Shown here: in pieces, positions 16,953-24,777 of the stretch | Layout: every line of letters starts with the position of its first letter | Numbering within the stretch: position 1 is the stretch's first letter | DNA from: Peptococcaceae bacterium BICA1-8 | GTDB taxonomy: Bacteria; Bacillota; Peptococcia; Peptococcales; BICA1-8 | Reading direction: 5' to 3' | Length of the DNA stretch: 40,941 nucleotides | Assembly: GCA_000802045.1 (NCBI GenBank) | Contig: JUEF01000044.1 | Span: 1 to 40,941 of the forward strand | The notes under the pieces: generated by a model | Databases searched by the model: none | What the model was told of the DNA's origin: nothing | The model's input: only the letters and a program-made list of their open reading frames with translations | Translations under genes and position numbers: made by a program

Positions 16953-18626
16953 ATGAGAAGTCATGAAGTAACTAAAGGAATTGCCAGAGCACCCCATCGG
17001 TCCTTGTTTTATGCTATGGGCTATCTGCCTGAAGATCTAAAGAAACCGCTAGTTGCAGTTGTTAATGCCCATAATGAGGTAATTCCTGGGCATTTCCATC
17101 TGGATGAAATAGCTCAAGCTGTAAAACTGGGAATAGCCTCCGCTGGGGGGACCCCTATAGAATTCCCCACAATTGGAATTTGTGACGGAATTGCTATGAA
17201 TCACAGTGGTATGAAGTATCCATTGGCTAGCAGGGAATTAATAGCTGATTCTATTGAAGCTATGATGATGGGCCATATGTTTGATGCCATGGTTTTAATA
17301 GGCAATTGTGATAAAATAGTGCCCGGTATGCTGATGGCTGCCGCGCGGTTAAATGTACCTTCAGTTTATGTCAGTGGCGGTCCTATGTTAACCGGTCGTT
17401 ATAAGGGTGAAGATACTGATCTGATTAAAGGAACCTTTGAGGCAGTGGGAACTTGTGCTAGTGGTAAAATTAGTGAGGACACTTTAGAAGAAATGGCCCA
17501 ATCAGCTTGTCCATCTTGTGGCAGCTGTGCTGGAATGTACACTGCCAATACTATGAATTGTTTAGCGGAAGTTTTAGGATTAGCTTTACCTGGTAATGGG
17601 ACTATTCCAGCTCCATATGGTGCTCGAAGAGCCTTAGGTAAAAAAGCAGGCATTACCATTATGGAACTTTTAGAAAAAGATATTAAACCCAGAGACATTA
17701 TGACTGCTAGTGCCTTTAAAAATGCTATTGCTGTTGATATGGCTATTGGTGGCTCAACAAATACCGTGCTGCATTTGATGGCAATTGCCAATCAGGCTCA
17801 AGTAAGTTTGGACTTAGAGGAGTTTGATAAAATTAGTGCTGTGATACCCCATCTTGCTAAATTAAGTCCGGCTAGTGAACACCGGATAAGTGATCTCCAT
17901 GAGGCAGGTGGTATACCGGCCGTTATGAAAAGATTGCATGAAGCTGGGTTAATTGATGGTCAGGCTTTAAATGTTAGTGGGCTAACAGTAGCAGAAATAG
18001 CTGAACAAGCCTATGTAGCAGATGAAGTGGTCATTAGACCAATAGATAAGGCCTATTCCAAAACAGGCGGGATTGTTGTTCTAAAAGGAAACTTAGCTCC
18101 TGAAGGTGCTGTTATCAAACAGGGTGCAGTTGCCAAAGAAATGTTTGTCCATGAAGGTCCGGCTAGAGTCTTTAATTCTGAGGAAGAAGCCTTTGAGGCA
18201 ATCATGGGTAAGAAGATCCAAAAAGGTGATGTAGTAGTAGTACGCTATGAAGGACCTAAAGGTGGACCAGGTATGCGGGAAATGTTAAGTCCGACTGCAG
18301 CTATAACCGGCTTGGGGTTAAGTGCTTATTGTGCTTTAATAACTGATGGCCGCTTCTCTGGTGGTTCAAATGGAGCCTCTGTTGGTCATGTTTCTCCGGA
18401 AGCTGCTGAAGGTGGACCTATTGGTTTATTAGAGGAAGGCGATATTATCCAGCTCGATATAAACAAGCGGACTTTAAATGTTAAGCTTTCCGATGAGGAA
18501 TTAGCAGCTAGAAAGGCTAAGTGGGTAAAACCAGTTGTTCAAGCTATGCCTAATTCTTATTTAAAAAGATATGCTGCTTTAGTTACTTCAGCTAGTACAG
18601 GAGCAGTAATGCGGGACGAACTTTAG
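16953..18626 (+). CDS. ilvD: Dihydroxy-acid dehydratase
   Basis: It dehydrates 2,3-dihydroxy-isovalerate and its isoleucine analogue to 2-keto acids in valine, isoleucine and leucine synthesis. It is 557 residues. The Fe-S cysteine signatures are Cys119 in [17 protein letters not shown] and Cys186/189/192 in [17 protein letters not shown]. The C-terminal [19 protein letters not shown] carries the conserved active-site Ser region. The frame could start at TTG 16950, but ATG 16953 lies eight bases after AGGAGG and is preferred. It is unusual to find ilvD without other ilv or leu genes and directly behind a TRAP transporter. A sugar-acid dehydratase of the same family is less likely given the IlvD-type motifs and length. 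Confidence 0.93.
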   Translation: MRSHEVTKGIARAPHRSLFYAMGYLPEDLKKPLVAVVNAHNEVIPGHFHLDEIAQAVKLGIASAGGTPIEFPTIGICDGIAMNHSGMKYPLASRELIADSIEAMMMGHMFDAMVLIGNCDKIVPGMLMAAARLNVPSVYVSGGPMLTGRYKGEDTDLIKGTFEAVGTCASGKISEDTLEEMAQSACPSCGSCAGMYTANTMNCLAEVLGLALPGNGTIPAPYGARRALGKKAGITIMELLEKDIKPRDIMTASAFKNAIAVDMAIGGSTNTVLHLMAIANQAQVSLDLEEFDKISAVIPHLAKLSPASEHRISDLHEAGGIPAVMKRLHEAGLIDGQALNVSGLTVAEIAEQAYVADEVVIRPIDKAYSKTGGIVVLKGNLAPEGAVIKQGAVAKEMFVHEGPARVFNSEEEAFEAIMGKKIQKGDVVVVRYEGPKGGPGMREMLSPTAAITGLGLSAYCALITDGRFSGGSNGASVGHVSPEAAEGGPIGLLEEGDIIQLDINKRTLNVKLSDEELAARKAKWVKPVVQAMPNSYLKRYAALVTSASTGAVMRDEL

Positions 18627-18632
18627 AGGATA

Positions 18633-18681
18633 GGGGACACACCTCTTTATAGGCTATGCTTCGCTGCAGAGGGATGTCCCC
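18633..18681. repeat. REP-like hairpin after ilvD
   Basis: GGGGACA (18633-18639) pairs with TGTCCCC (18675-18681), and inside them CCTCT (18642-18646) pairs with AGAGG (18668-18672). The loop contains ATGCTTCGCTG, which resembles the CGCTTCGCT motif of the islands at 5802, 34346 and 24760 (inverted). Confidence 0.65.
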
Positions 18682-18699
18682 AACGAATAACGGTGACAC

Positions 18700-18815
18700 A
18701 CCTTACTCGAGATTAGATGTTCGATATTAGAGGTTGGATTCATGTCATACTTCGAAGCGTGGCTTTAATCAAACTTCGAACTTCAAACCTCGAACCTCGA
18801 ATATCAAACAATAGG
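18700..18815. repeat. Degenerate CTTCGAA/CCTCGAA repeat island
   Basis: A run of imperfect 7- to 8-base units is visible, including ACTTCGAA, CTTCGAACTTC, AAACCTCGAACCTCGAATATC. No frame or known element is recognised. It fills most of the 320-base gap between ilvD and the next operon. Confidence 0.5.
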
Positions 18816-18822
18816 TTCATTT

Positions 18823-18853
18823 TTGGACAGGTATGTCCCCAATGATATATAAT
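18823..18853 (+). promoter_or_regulatory. Possible promoter of the GNAT/radical SAM operon
   Basis: TTGGAC (18823-18828) is followed by TATATA at 18846 (17-base spacer) or TATAAT at 18848-18853 (19-base spacer). GGACA-ggta-TGTCC (18825-18838) overlaps the -35 side and could be an operator, or another REP remnant. It is a moderate match only. Confidence 0.4.
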
Positions 18854-18866
18854 GTAAATAACAAAG

Positions 18867-18914
18867 TAGGGACGGTAGTTACTTGCCTTTTATGGTAAGA
18901 TAGCTACCGTCCTA
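18867..18914. repeat. REP-like imperfect hairpin in the 5' leader of the radical SAM operon
   Basis: TAGGGACGGTAG..., ending in CTTGCC, pairs imperfectly with GGTAAGATAGCTACCGTCCTA across a short TTTTAT loop. No T-run follows. If the promoter at 18823-18853 is real, this hairpin is at the very start of the transcript. Confidence 0.6.
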
Positions 18915-18947
18915 TTATATTGATGGAGTAAAGGAAGTTTAGATAAT

Positions 18948-20033
18948 ATGAAGCTAAGATATATCTCTTCTAAAGAGGAAATAAAAAAGTTTATAGGCTT
19001 TACTAAAGAAGTATATAAAGATGATCCTTTGTATCGGGATGCTATGTCTTCTATTGTTCAAGCGTTTATAACTAAGAAAACTGCCTATTTGGAGCATGCT
19101 AAAGTTTATCCTTTCTGCGTAGAAAAAAATAATGAAATGTTAGCTCGCGCGGCATATATTATTGATTATAAACAGGAAGATATGCTAATGGTAAGCTTTT
19201 TTGAGGCGAAGAGAGATGCTCAAAAGGCTGTAGATTTAATTATTTCAGAAGCAAAGAAACTAGCAGCAAAAAAATGCTTAAAAAAAATCGTTATTGGGTT
19301 AGATGCCCATTTGAATTATGGAGTGGGTTTCTTAGCTTCCCATTTTAATGAAATACCAACCTTTGGGCTAGCCTATAATCCCGACTATTATCCTGCTTTT
19401 TTTTCGGGCTGTAAAGAATATAATTTTTCTTCATTTTTAGTAGAAATGGACAAGTTTGATATGGAAAAAGAAAGGTCAATTTTGAAGAGAATTAAGCAGA
19501 AAGGGTTTACCTTTCGCTTTGCTGATTTGTCTCGATTGGATAGAGAAATAGGAATATATACCTATCTCAATAATCTATGTTTTCATGATCATCTTTGGTG
19601 GGCAGATCGGACTGTTAAGGAGGATTTAGAGCTTTTCTACCCTTTTCGCTGGTTTTTAAAAGGTGAAAACTTAATTTTTGCCGAAAAGGACGGTCAACCT
19701 ATAGGGATGATGCTCTGGTATCCTGATTTTAATCAATTACTCCCCCAAGGAAAAGGGTTGGGTCTAAAAGCCTTAGCTCAGTATAAATTAGGCTTAGGGA
19801 AAATTGATAGGTTTAAAATTGCCGAGATTGCCGTGAGTCAAAAGCACCAAGGCTCTGGTGCAGTGTTGGGATTTTTTGATTTATTATATAGTGTAGTAAA
19901 GGATAAATATACAAGCTGTGAGGCTGGTTGGGTAGAGGAAAACAACATTAAATCTCGGGGATTGGGTATTCGTTGGGAGGATTTTGGCTGCCAGGAATAT
20001 AAGAAGTATAAAGCCTATGAGGTACGTATATGA
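18948..20033 (+). CDS. GNAT-fold N-acyltransferase-like protein, first gene of the radical SAM operon
   Basis: The protein has 361 residues and no membrane segment. The C-terminal half resembles GNAT-type proteins: IAEIAVSQKHQGSGAVLGFF (acyl-CoA-binding-like Q/RxxGxG/A) near residues 287-306, then EAGWVEENNIKSRGLG and KKYKAYEV, the pattern of proteins with EAxWVxEDN and K-Y-x-Y-E ends. The N-terminal part (FTKEVYKDDPLYRD) is also typical of those. The substrate is unknown. ATG 18948 follows AAAGGAAG. The stop overlaps the next start (ATGA), so the two are coupled. An acyl or amino-acyl transfer step on the pathway's product is inferred. Confidence 0.65.
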   Translation: MKLRYISSKEEIKKFIGFTKEVYKDDPLYRDAMSSIVQAFITKKTAYLEHAKVYPFCVEKNNEMLARAAYIIDYKQEDMLMVSFFEAKRDAQKAVDLIISEAKKLAAKKCLKKIVIGLDAHLNYGVGFLASHFNEIPTFGLAYNPDYYPAFFSGCKEYNFSSFLVEMDKFDMEKERSILKRIKQKGFTFRFADLSRLDREIGIYTYLNNLCFHDHLWWADRTVKEDLELFYPFRWFLKGENLIFAEKDGQPIGMMLWYPDFNQLLPQGKGLGLKALAQYKLGLGKIDRFKIAEIAVSQKHQGSGAVLGFFDLLYSVVKDKYTSCEAGWVEENNIKSRGLGIRWEDFGCQEYKKYKAYEVRI

Positions 20034-21043
20034 AGTGGTTAACTGTAAATTGTGTGGAAGAACTTCCAAAACAGTGGGACCAACTGGCTGGTGAAAATAT
20101 TTTTCTCAAGAGATGCTTTCTCAAACATTTAGAAACAGTTAATCCCTGTCATCAGACATATAATATGCTACTGGAAGCAGATGAACTGAAGGCCGTATAT
20201 GTTGATTATCGCTTAAAGCTCGATATCTTTACCTATAGTTTTCTTGCTTTAAAAATACCAGTGACAATTATGGGTATACCTTGCTCTGTTTCAAAGCAGG
20301 GTTTTAGTATTTGTTCTGGATTTGAGGAGACTTTATTAGCTAATTTTCAGGAAAAAAAAGGAGCCAAGCTGATTTTAAACAGTGCTTTAGACCTCCCAGC
20401 TAAGCGGGGTAATACTTTGCCTACCTGTAAAATGGAGATAAGGTGGCCAAGCTTTGGTCAATATCTAGAGTCACTACGCAGCCCATATCGCTATAGAATA
20501 AAAAAGGCTCAGAATAAATGGCAGGCTGTAAAAGTGGATTTTATTAGGCCCCAAGAATTTGATAAAGATTATTATCAGCTTTATGAAGAGGTACATTCAA
20601 ATTCTCAGGCAAAGCTTGAGAAATTAAATTTTGAATTTTTTCAACAACTGCCTCTGGCTTCAACAATAATTAAAGCCACCCATAAAGAACAAAAGCTAGG
20701 CTTTGCTCAAATCGTTGAAAATGGTACAGAATTAATCTTTCTCTTTATTGGGTTTAACCATCATTTGAACAGTACTTTTGATATTTACCTTAATTTACTC
20801 CTAGAGATTATTGGCTTTGCCATTGATAATAGGTTTAGGACCATAGATTTAGGTCAAACTGCGGAAGAAACCAAGCTAAAGCTAGGCAGCGAGCTCTTTT
20901 CTAAGAGTATGTATATTAGCCATTCTAATCTCTTATTAGATAAGCTTGCTAATCAATACATTAATTTGTTTAGTTATCAAGTACCTATATATGATTTCCG
21001 CGTTTTAAAAATGGGGGAAACAGATGAAAATTTTATTAGTTAG
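20030..21043 (+). CDS. Second GNAT/FemAB-like acyltransferase (Acetyltransf_6 type)
   Basis: This protein has 337 residues and is soluble. It looks like the GNAT-like Acetyltransf_6/FemAB group: SPYRYRIKKAQNKW near residues 153-166 (the group's basic RxxxRxA-like helix), then GFAQIVENGTELIFLFIGF, and a late LLEIIGFAIDNRFRTIDLGQTAEETKLKLG, where the IDLGQT..xK.xLG pattern is common in this group (core IDLGQTAEETK). It overlaps the preceding gene by 4 bases and the following radical SAM gene by 20 bases, so the three are tightly coupled. The substrate is unknown. No motif pins it to peptidoglycan. Confidence 0.6.
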   Translation: MKWLTVNCVEELPKQWDQLAGENIFLKRCFLKHLETVNPCHQTYNMLLEADELKAVYVDYRLKLDIFTYSFLALKIPVTIMGIPCSVSKQGFSICSGFEETLLANFQEKKGAKLILNSALDLPAKRGNTLPTCKMEIRWPSFGQYLESLRSPYRYRIKKAQNKWQAVKVDFIRPQEFDKDYYQLYEEVHSNSQAKLEKLNFEFFQQLPLASTIIKATHKEQKLGFAQIVENGTELIFLFIGFNHHLNSTFDIYLNLLLEIIGFAIDNRFRTIDLGQTAEETKLKLGSELFSKSMYISHSNLLLDKLANQYINLFSYQVPIYDFRVLKMGETDENFIS

Positions 21044-22355
21044 GCCCAAGCCCAAAAATATATTTGCAAAATTAAAGACAGTTCGTTTTGAGCCTTTGGA
21101 GCTAGAATATCTAGCTGCAGTAGTAAATGAACTGAATTTTAATTATAGGATATATGATGGTTTATTAGAGGGACAACCCTTTTCTTCGTTTTTAAAGGAT
21201 AATCAGCCAGATGTTGTGGCTATTACTGGCTATACAATCCATGTAAATTTAATTAAAGAATATGCTGAAATTGTAAAAGAGTATGGAGCAAATATTAAGG
21301 TTGTGGTGGGGGGTATCCATGCTGAGCTCAATTGGCAGGATTTCTACGACTTGAATATTGATATAATAGTACACTCTAACCCAGTACAAGCCTTTCGTGA
21401 TGTTTTATCAAATTTGCAAAATCAAGGTTATTGGCAGCAGATTAATAATATATGTTTCAAAAAAGATAATGAATGGATTAAAAATAAAGGAGACGAACTA
21501 GACCCGAATACCTTACCTTTCCCTGACCGAACCCACTTGCGCCTCCATAAAGAAGAGTTTCGTTATTTTGGGAAAGAACAATGCGCCTTAGTAAAAACAG
21601 CTTGGGGCTGCCCCTATAGCTGTAATTTTTGCTATTGTGCCTGTCTCAATGGTGGAGAGTATTCTGCTCGTGACATCACTAAAGTAGTTGAGGAAATAAG
21701 TGAACTAGAGCAGGAGAAGATTTTTATTATTGATGATGATTTTCTAATAGATAAGAATAGGTTATTAGAGTTTTGCAGATTGATCTCTGTGTACAACATT
21801 AAAAAAGATTTTAGCATCTACGGGCGAGCCGATCTTATTTGTGCCCACCAGGATATTTTACCTAAGCTTAAGGCTAGTGGGATAACAGAGATAATAGTAG
21901 GTCTAGAAGCAGTAGATGATGAAACTTTAAATAATTATAATAAAAAGACCTCCGCTCACAGTAATTTACAGGCTATTGAGCATTTAAAGCACAATGGCAT
22001 AAAAAGCTGTGGTTTATTTATTGTTAATGAGGATTATGGATTAGAGGATTTTAAACGACTAAGTACCATTATGAAAAAAATGGAACTAGATTTATGCATG
22101 TTTTCTATTTTTACCCCCCTAAAAGGGGTGCCAGGCTATGAAAAATATCAAGAAAAGCTAATTGTACCGGAAAATAAGTATGAAAATAGCGATTTTTTGC
22201 ACTTGAATATCAAACCAACAAAATTAAGCATTTCTCGGTTTTATTTGGAATTTTATAAATTATATTTATTGGCCTATAGTGATGTTAAACGCTTGAGAAG
22301 TAATATAAGACCAATAGCAAAGTCTATTCTTAACATAGTGAAGGAAACACTGTAA
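21024..22355 (+). CDS. Radical SAM protein with N-terminal B12-binding-like domain, paralogue 1
   Basis: It has 443 residues in the BchE/HpnJ-like architecture. An N-terminal Rossmann-like domain (MKILLVRPKPKN; PDVVAITGYTIHVNLIKEYAE; VVVGGIHAELN) is followed by a radical SAM barrel with Cys196-x3-Cys200-x2-Cys203 (CPYSCNFC), which binds the [4Fe-4S] cluster that cleaves SAM. Two further cysteines follow at once (CNFCYCAC). A tail with KPTKLS is shared with two neighbours. The cobalamin motif DxHxxG is absent, so cofactor B12 is uncertain. ATG 21024 lies inside the previous gene. The reaction is unknown: methylation, cyclisation or C-C bond formation are known in relatives. Confidence 0.88.
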   Translation: MKILLVRPKPKNIFAKLKTVRFEPLELEYLAAVVNELNFNYRIYDGLLEGQPFSSFLKDNQPDVVAITGYTIHVNLIKEYAEIVKEYGANIKVVVGGIHAELNWQDFYDLNIDIIVHSNPVQAFRDVLSNLQNQGYWQQINNICFKKDNEWIKNKGDELDPNTLPFPDRTHLRLHKEEFRYFGKEQCALVKTAWGCPYSCNFCYCACLNGGEYSARDITKVVEEISELEQEKIFIIDDDFLIDKNRLLEFCRLISVYNIKKDFSIYGRADLICAHQDILPKLKASGITEIIVGLEAVDDETLNNYNKKTSAHSNLQAIEHLKHNGIKSCGLFIVNEDYGLEDFKRLSTIMKKMELDLCMFSIFTPLKGVPGYEKYQEKLIVPENKYENSDFLHLNIKPTKLSISRFYLEFYKLYLLAYSDVKRLRSNIRPIAKSILNIVKETL

Positions 22356-22417
22356 TTTAAGTGAGAAATGAAAGAGCGGAACAGTGAATGTGAAAAGGTC
22401 AAAAAAATGCGCAAAAT

Positions 22418-22516
22418 GTAGGGAACGACGCCCTCGTCGTTCCGGGGATGTTATTGGTAAAAAAATAGCGGCGAGGGTATTGAAGATAACGGAACGGTGA
22501 GGGCACCGTTCCCTAC
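22418..22516. repeat. Paired REP/BIME-like element between radical SAM 1 and the methyltransferase
   Basis: Two hairpins face each other: GGAACGACG-ccct-CGTCGTTCC (22422-22443) and GGAACGGTG-aggg-CACCGTTCC (22491-22512), both with perfect 9-bp stems. The outer ends are also inverted repeats, GTAGGGAAC at 22418 and GTTCCCTAC ending at 22516. It splits the operon, lying in the 237-base gap with no gene. No transposase is inside. Confidence 0.8.
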
Positions 22517-22540
22517 GTGACGAAACCCGTTGGCTTGTCC

Positions 22541-22568
22541 ACCAGCCACCAGCCACCAGCCACCAGTA
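22541..22568. repeat. ACCAGCC heptamer array
   Basis: Three exact copies of ACCAGCC and a fourth variant ACCAGTA run directly up to 13 bases before the methyltransferase ribosome-binding site. The open frame of the next gene extends back through the array, but that extension is not credible as protein. Confidence 0.85.
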
Positions 22569-22592
22569 ACTAAAATATTTGGAGGTTTTCCA

Positions 22593-23234
22593 ATGCCACA
22601 AAACATCTGGGATTTTTGGGCTAATCGTTATGAAAAATTATGGGTCCAAAAATATTCCCTAAAGCCTACTCGAGATTTAGTAGTAGCTGAACTTCAGAAA
22701 TATATAGCTTCTGAAATAGAGGAAGAGCTTAATTTGCTAGATGTGGGTTGTGGTACTGGACAGCTTTTGGAGGATATCAAAGAGAAACTTTGCCAGCCTA
22801 ATTTAGCATTAACCGGTATAGACAGTTCGGAGCAAATGATAGCCTTTGCTAGTAAAAAGCTTACAAATGCAAGAGTAATAGTTGGAGATGCTTTAGCTTT
22901 GCCTTTTAGCCATAACTATTTTGACTTTCTGACCTGTTGTCACTCCTTTCCCTATTATCAGGATAAGCTAATGGCCTTACAGGAGTTTAAGCGGGTGTTA
23001 AAGCCTGGCGGTGTTTTATTTTTAGTACAGGCTTCGGAAAATAATGTTTATGATAAGGTAGTAATGAAACTGGTGAAATTAACTACCGGTAAGGCAGCTT
23101 ATCCTTCAAAGGCTCAAATTAGAAAGTTGGTACAGCAAGCGGAGCTTAATTTATTAAATCACAAGAAGATAGAAAGCCAATATTTCATGCCAAGTATTAT
23201 TTTAAGTACATTACAAAATGGAGATAAAAAATGA
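22593..23234 (+). CDS. SAM-dependent class I methyltransferase (UbiE/Methyltransf_11 type)
   Basis: It is a 213-residue soluble protein. Motif I is LLDVGCGTGQLLEDI (about residues 49-63). The acidic residue after beta-2 is in LTGIDSSEQMIAFA, motif II/III is NARVIVGDALALPFSHNYFDFL, and LKPGGVLFLVQ follows. The frame could be extended to TTG 22530, but that part is the heptamer array. ATG 22593 follows GGAGG with correct spacing. The stop overlaps the next radical SAM start by 4 bases (ATGA). It probably methylates a small molecule or lipid-like intermediate made with the radical SAM enzymes. The substrate is not inferable. Confidence 0.88.
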   Translation: MPQNIWDFWANRYEKLWVQKYSLKPTRDLVVAELQKYIASEIEEELNLLDVGCGTGQLLEDIKEKLCQPNLALTGIDSSEQMIAFASKKLTNARVIVGDALALPFSHNYFDFLTCCHSFPYYQDKLMALQEFKRVLKPGGVLFLVQASENNVYDKVVMKLVKLTTGKAAYPSKAQIRKLVQQAELNLLNHKKIESQYFMPSIILSTLQNGDKK

Positions 23235-24580
23235 GGATTTTATTAGTTAGACCCAAACCCCATAAGGATACTATCGGTTTACAGAGTATTATGATTTGCG
23301 AGCCTTTGGAGCTTGAGTATTTAGCGGCTGCAGTAAAAGGGAAGCATCAAGTTGCACTAGTGGATATGATCTTAGAAAAAAGGTCTTTAGCTTTTTTTAT
23401 AAGAGAATATCAGCCGGAGGTAGTTGCTTTAACTGCATATATCTCTCAGGTAAATATTATTAAGGAGTATGCTGAAGTCATCAAAAAAATAAATCCTTTA
23501 ATTAAAATAATTGTAGGCGGTGTCCACGCTGAGGTGGTTGCTGAAGACTTTATTGATAAAAATATAGATTTTATTGTTACCGGTAATGGGATACAGGTTC
23601 TTTCGGAGCTGGTGGATGCTATTGAACAGGGTGTATATAAAGAACAGAAAAGTACTCTTTTCCTTGGTGAAAAGGCTGAAAATGTACCAAATATTCATCC
23701 TGATCGCAGGATAACAGAAAGGTATCGTTCTAGCTATTATTATGTTTTTCACAACCCCTGTGCATTAGTGAAGACATCCTATGGCTGCCCTTATACCTGC
23801 AGCTTTTGCTTTTGTCGGCAGGTTACTGGGGATAAGTATTATGAGCGAGATATTGCCGATGTTATTGAGGAAATAAAAGGGATTAAAGAGCCGGAAATTT
23901 ATATAGTTGATGATAATTTTCTCTACTCCAAAAAACGGGTGGAAAAATTTTGTGATTTATTAGAGCAAGAAGGAATAAATAAAAGATTTTTGATTTACGG
24001 CCGAGCCGATTTTATTGCCCAAAATGAAAGCACAATAGAGAGATTTGCTAATATGGGCTTACGGGCAGTAATAGTAGGACTAGAAACAGCTAAAGAAGAA
24101 GAATTAGAGTTATATAATAAAAAAAGCAGTAAAGCTGTAAACGAAAAAGCCATAGAGGTCTTGGCGAAATATAATGTTGACTGCTACGGAACCTTTATTT
24201 TAGGAATAGATTGGGATGCAGAGGATTTTGATTATTTATATAAGTGGCTTAAAAAGTGGGATTTGCAGTTTATTAACCTCCAGCCCTTCACTCCCCTACC
24301 AGGGACCCCTCTCTATGATCAGTATAAGGAGCAATTAATAATACCTAGAGAGAAATATGAACAGTGGGACTTGGCGAATTTGGTCGTCAAGCCCAGCAAA
24401 ATATCGATAAGAAGCTATTATTATAACATCTTAAAGATTTACTTTAAGCTAACCCTAAAGCCAAGAAGCCTAAAGAAAAATATGAAGTACGGCCTTCTAG
24501 CCAATGTTAAACTCTCACTGGGGGTTAGTCGTATTATCTGGCAATATATTAAGAAGATAATTGAGAATGGACAAGTGTAA
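23231..24580 (+). CDS. Radical SAM protein with N-terminal B12-binding-like domain, paralogue 2
   Basis: It has 449 residues and is clearly homologous along its length to the gene at 21024. It opens with MRILLVRPKPHKD, shares CEPLELEYLAAAVKG and VGGVHAEVVAEDF, and has the cluster motif Cys186-x3-Cys190-x2-Cys193 (CPYTCSFC) followed by another Cys (FCR). VDDNFLYSKKRVEKFCDLL, IYGRADFIA and LVVKPSKISIRSYYY are shared with paralogues 1 and 3. No DxHxxG cobalamin motif is present in VDMILEKRSL. ATG 23231 overlaps the methyltransferase stop, so the two are coupled. As with its paralogue, the reaction is unknown. Confidence 0.88.
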   Translation: MRILLVRPKPHKDTIGLQSIMICEPLELEYLAAAVKGKHQVALVDMILEKRSLAFFIREYQPEVVALTAYISQVNIIKEYAEVIKKINPLIKIIVGGVHAEVVAEDFIDKNIDFIVTGNGIQVLSELVDAIEQGVYKEQKSTLFLGEKAENVPNIHPDRRITERYRSSYYYVFHNPCALVKTSYGCPYTCSFCFCRQVTGDKYYERDIADVIEEIKGIKEPEIYIVDDNFLYSKKRVEKFCDLLEQEGINKRFLIYGRADFIAQNESTIERFANMGLRAVIVGLETAKEEELELYNKKSSKAVNEKAIEVLAKYNVDCYGTFILGIDWDAEDFDYLYKWLKKWDLQFINLQPFTPLPGTPLYDQYKEQLIIPREKYEQWDLANLVVKPSKISIRSYYYNILKIYFKLTLKPRSLKKNMKYGLLANVKLSLGVSRIIWQYIKKIIENGQV

Positions 24581-24619
24581 GAGGGAATTAGTGTGGCGGC
24601 TCAAGGGAAGTATTGTCAA

Positions 24620-24765
24620 AGAAATTCTGGTCACTGGGCATCGGGCACTAACCCCAGAGACTGTCAAATAATCTAGTCACCAGTCACCAGTAACTATAAC
24701 TAGCCACTAGCCACTAACAACTAACAACTAGCCACTAGCCACTAACAACTAGCCACTAAAGCGAA
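24620..24765. repeat. Heptamer repeat island (CAGTCAC, CTAGCCA, CTAACAA units)
   Basis: Between radical SAM 2 and 3, a block beginning near 24629 (CTGGTCACTGGGCATCGGGCAC) resembles the one at about 5893. From 24674 to 24760 come GTCACCAGTCACCAGTAACTA and then repeated 7-mers CTAGCCA and CTAACAA in the order AABBAABA. It ends with GCGAAGCGAGG, which supplies the ribosome-binding site for the next gene. The 197-base gap contains nothing else. Confidence 0.8.
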
Positions 24766-24777
24766 GCGAGGTACTCC

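Noticed and set aside
22530..22592. N-terminal extension of the methyltransferase to TTG 22530
   Set aside because: The extension is the translation of the ACCAGCC heptamer array and skips the good GGAGG site before ATG 22593.
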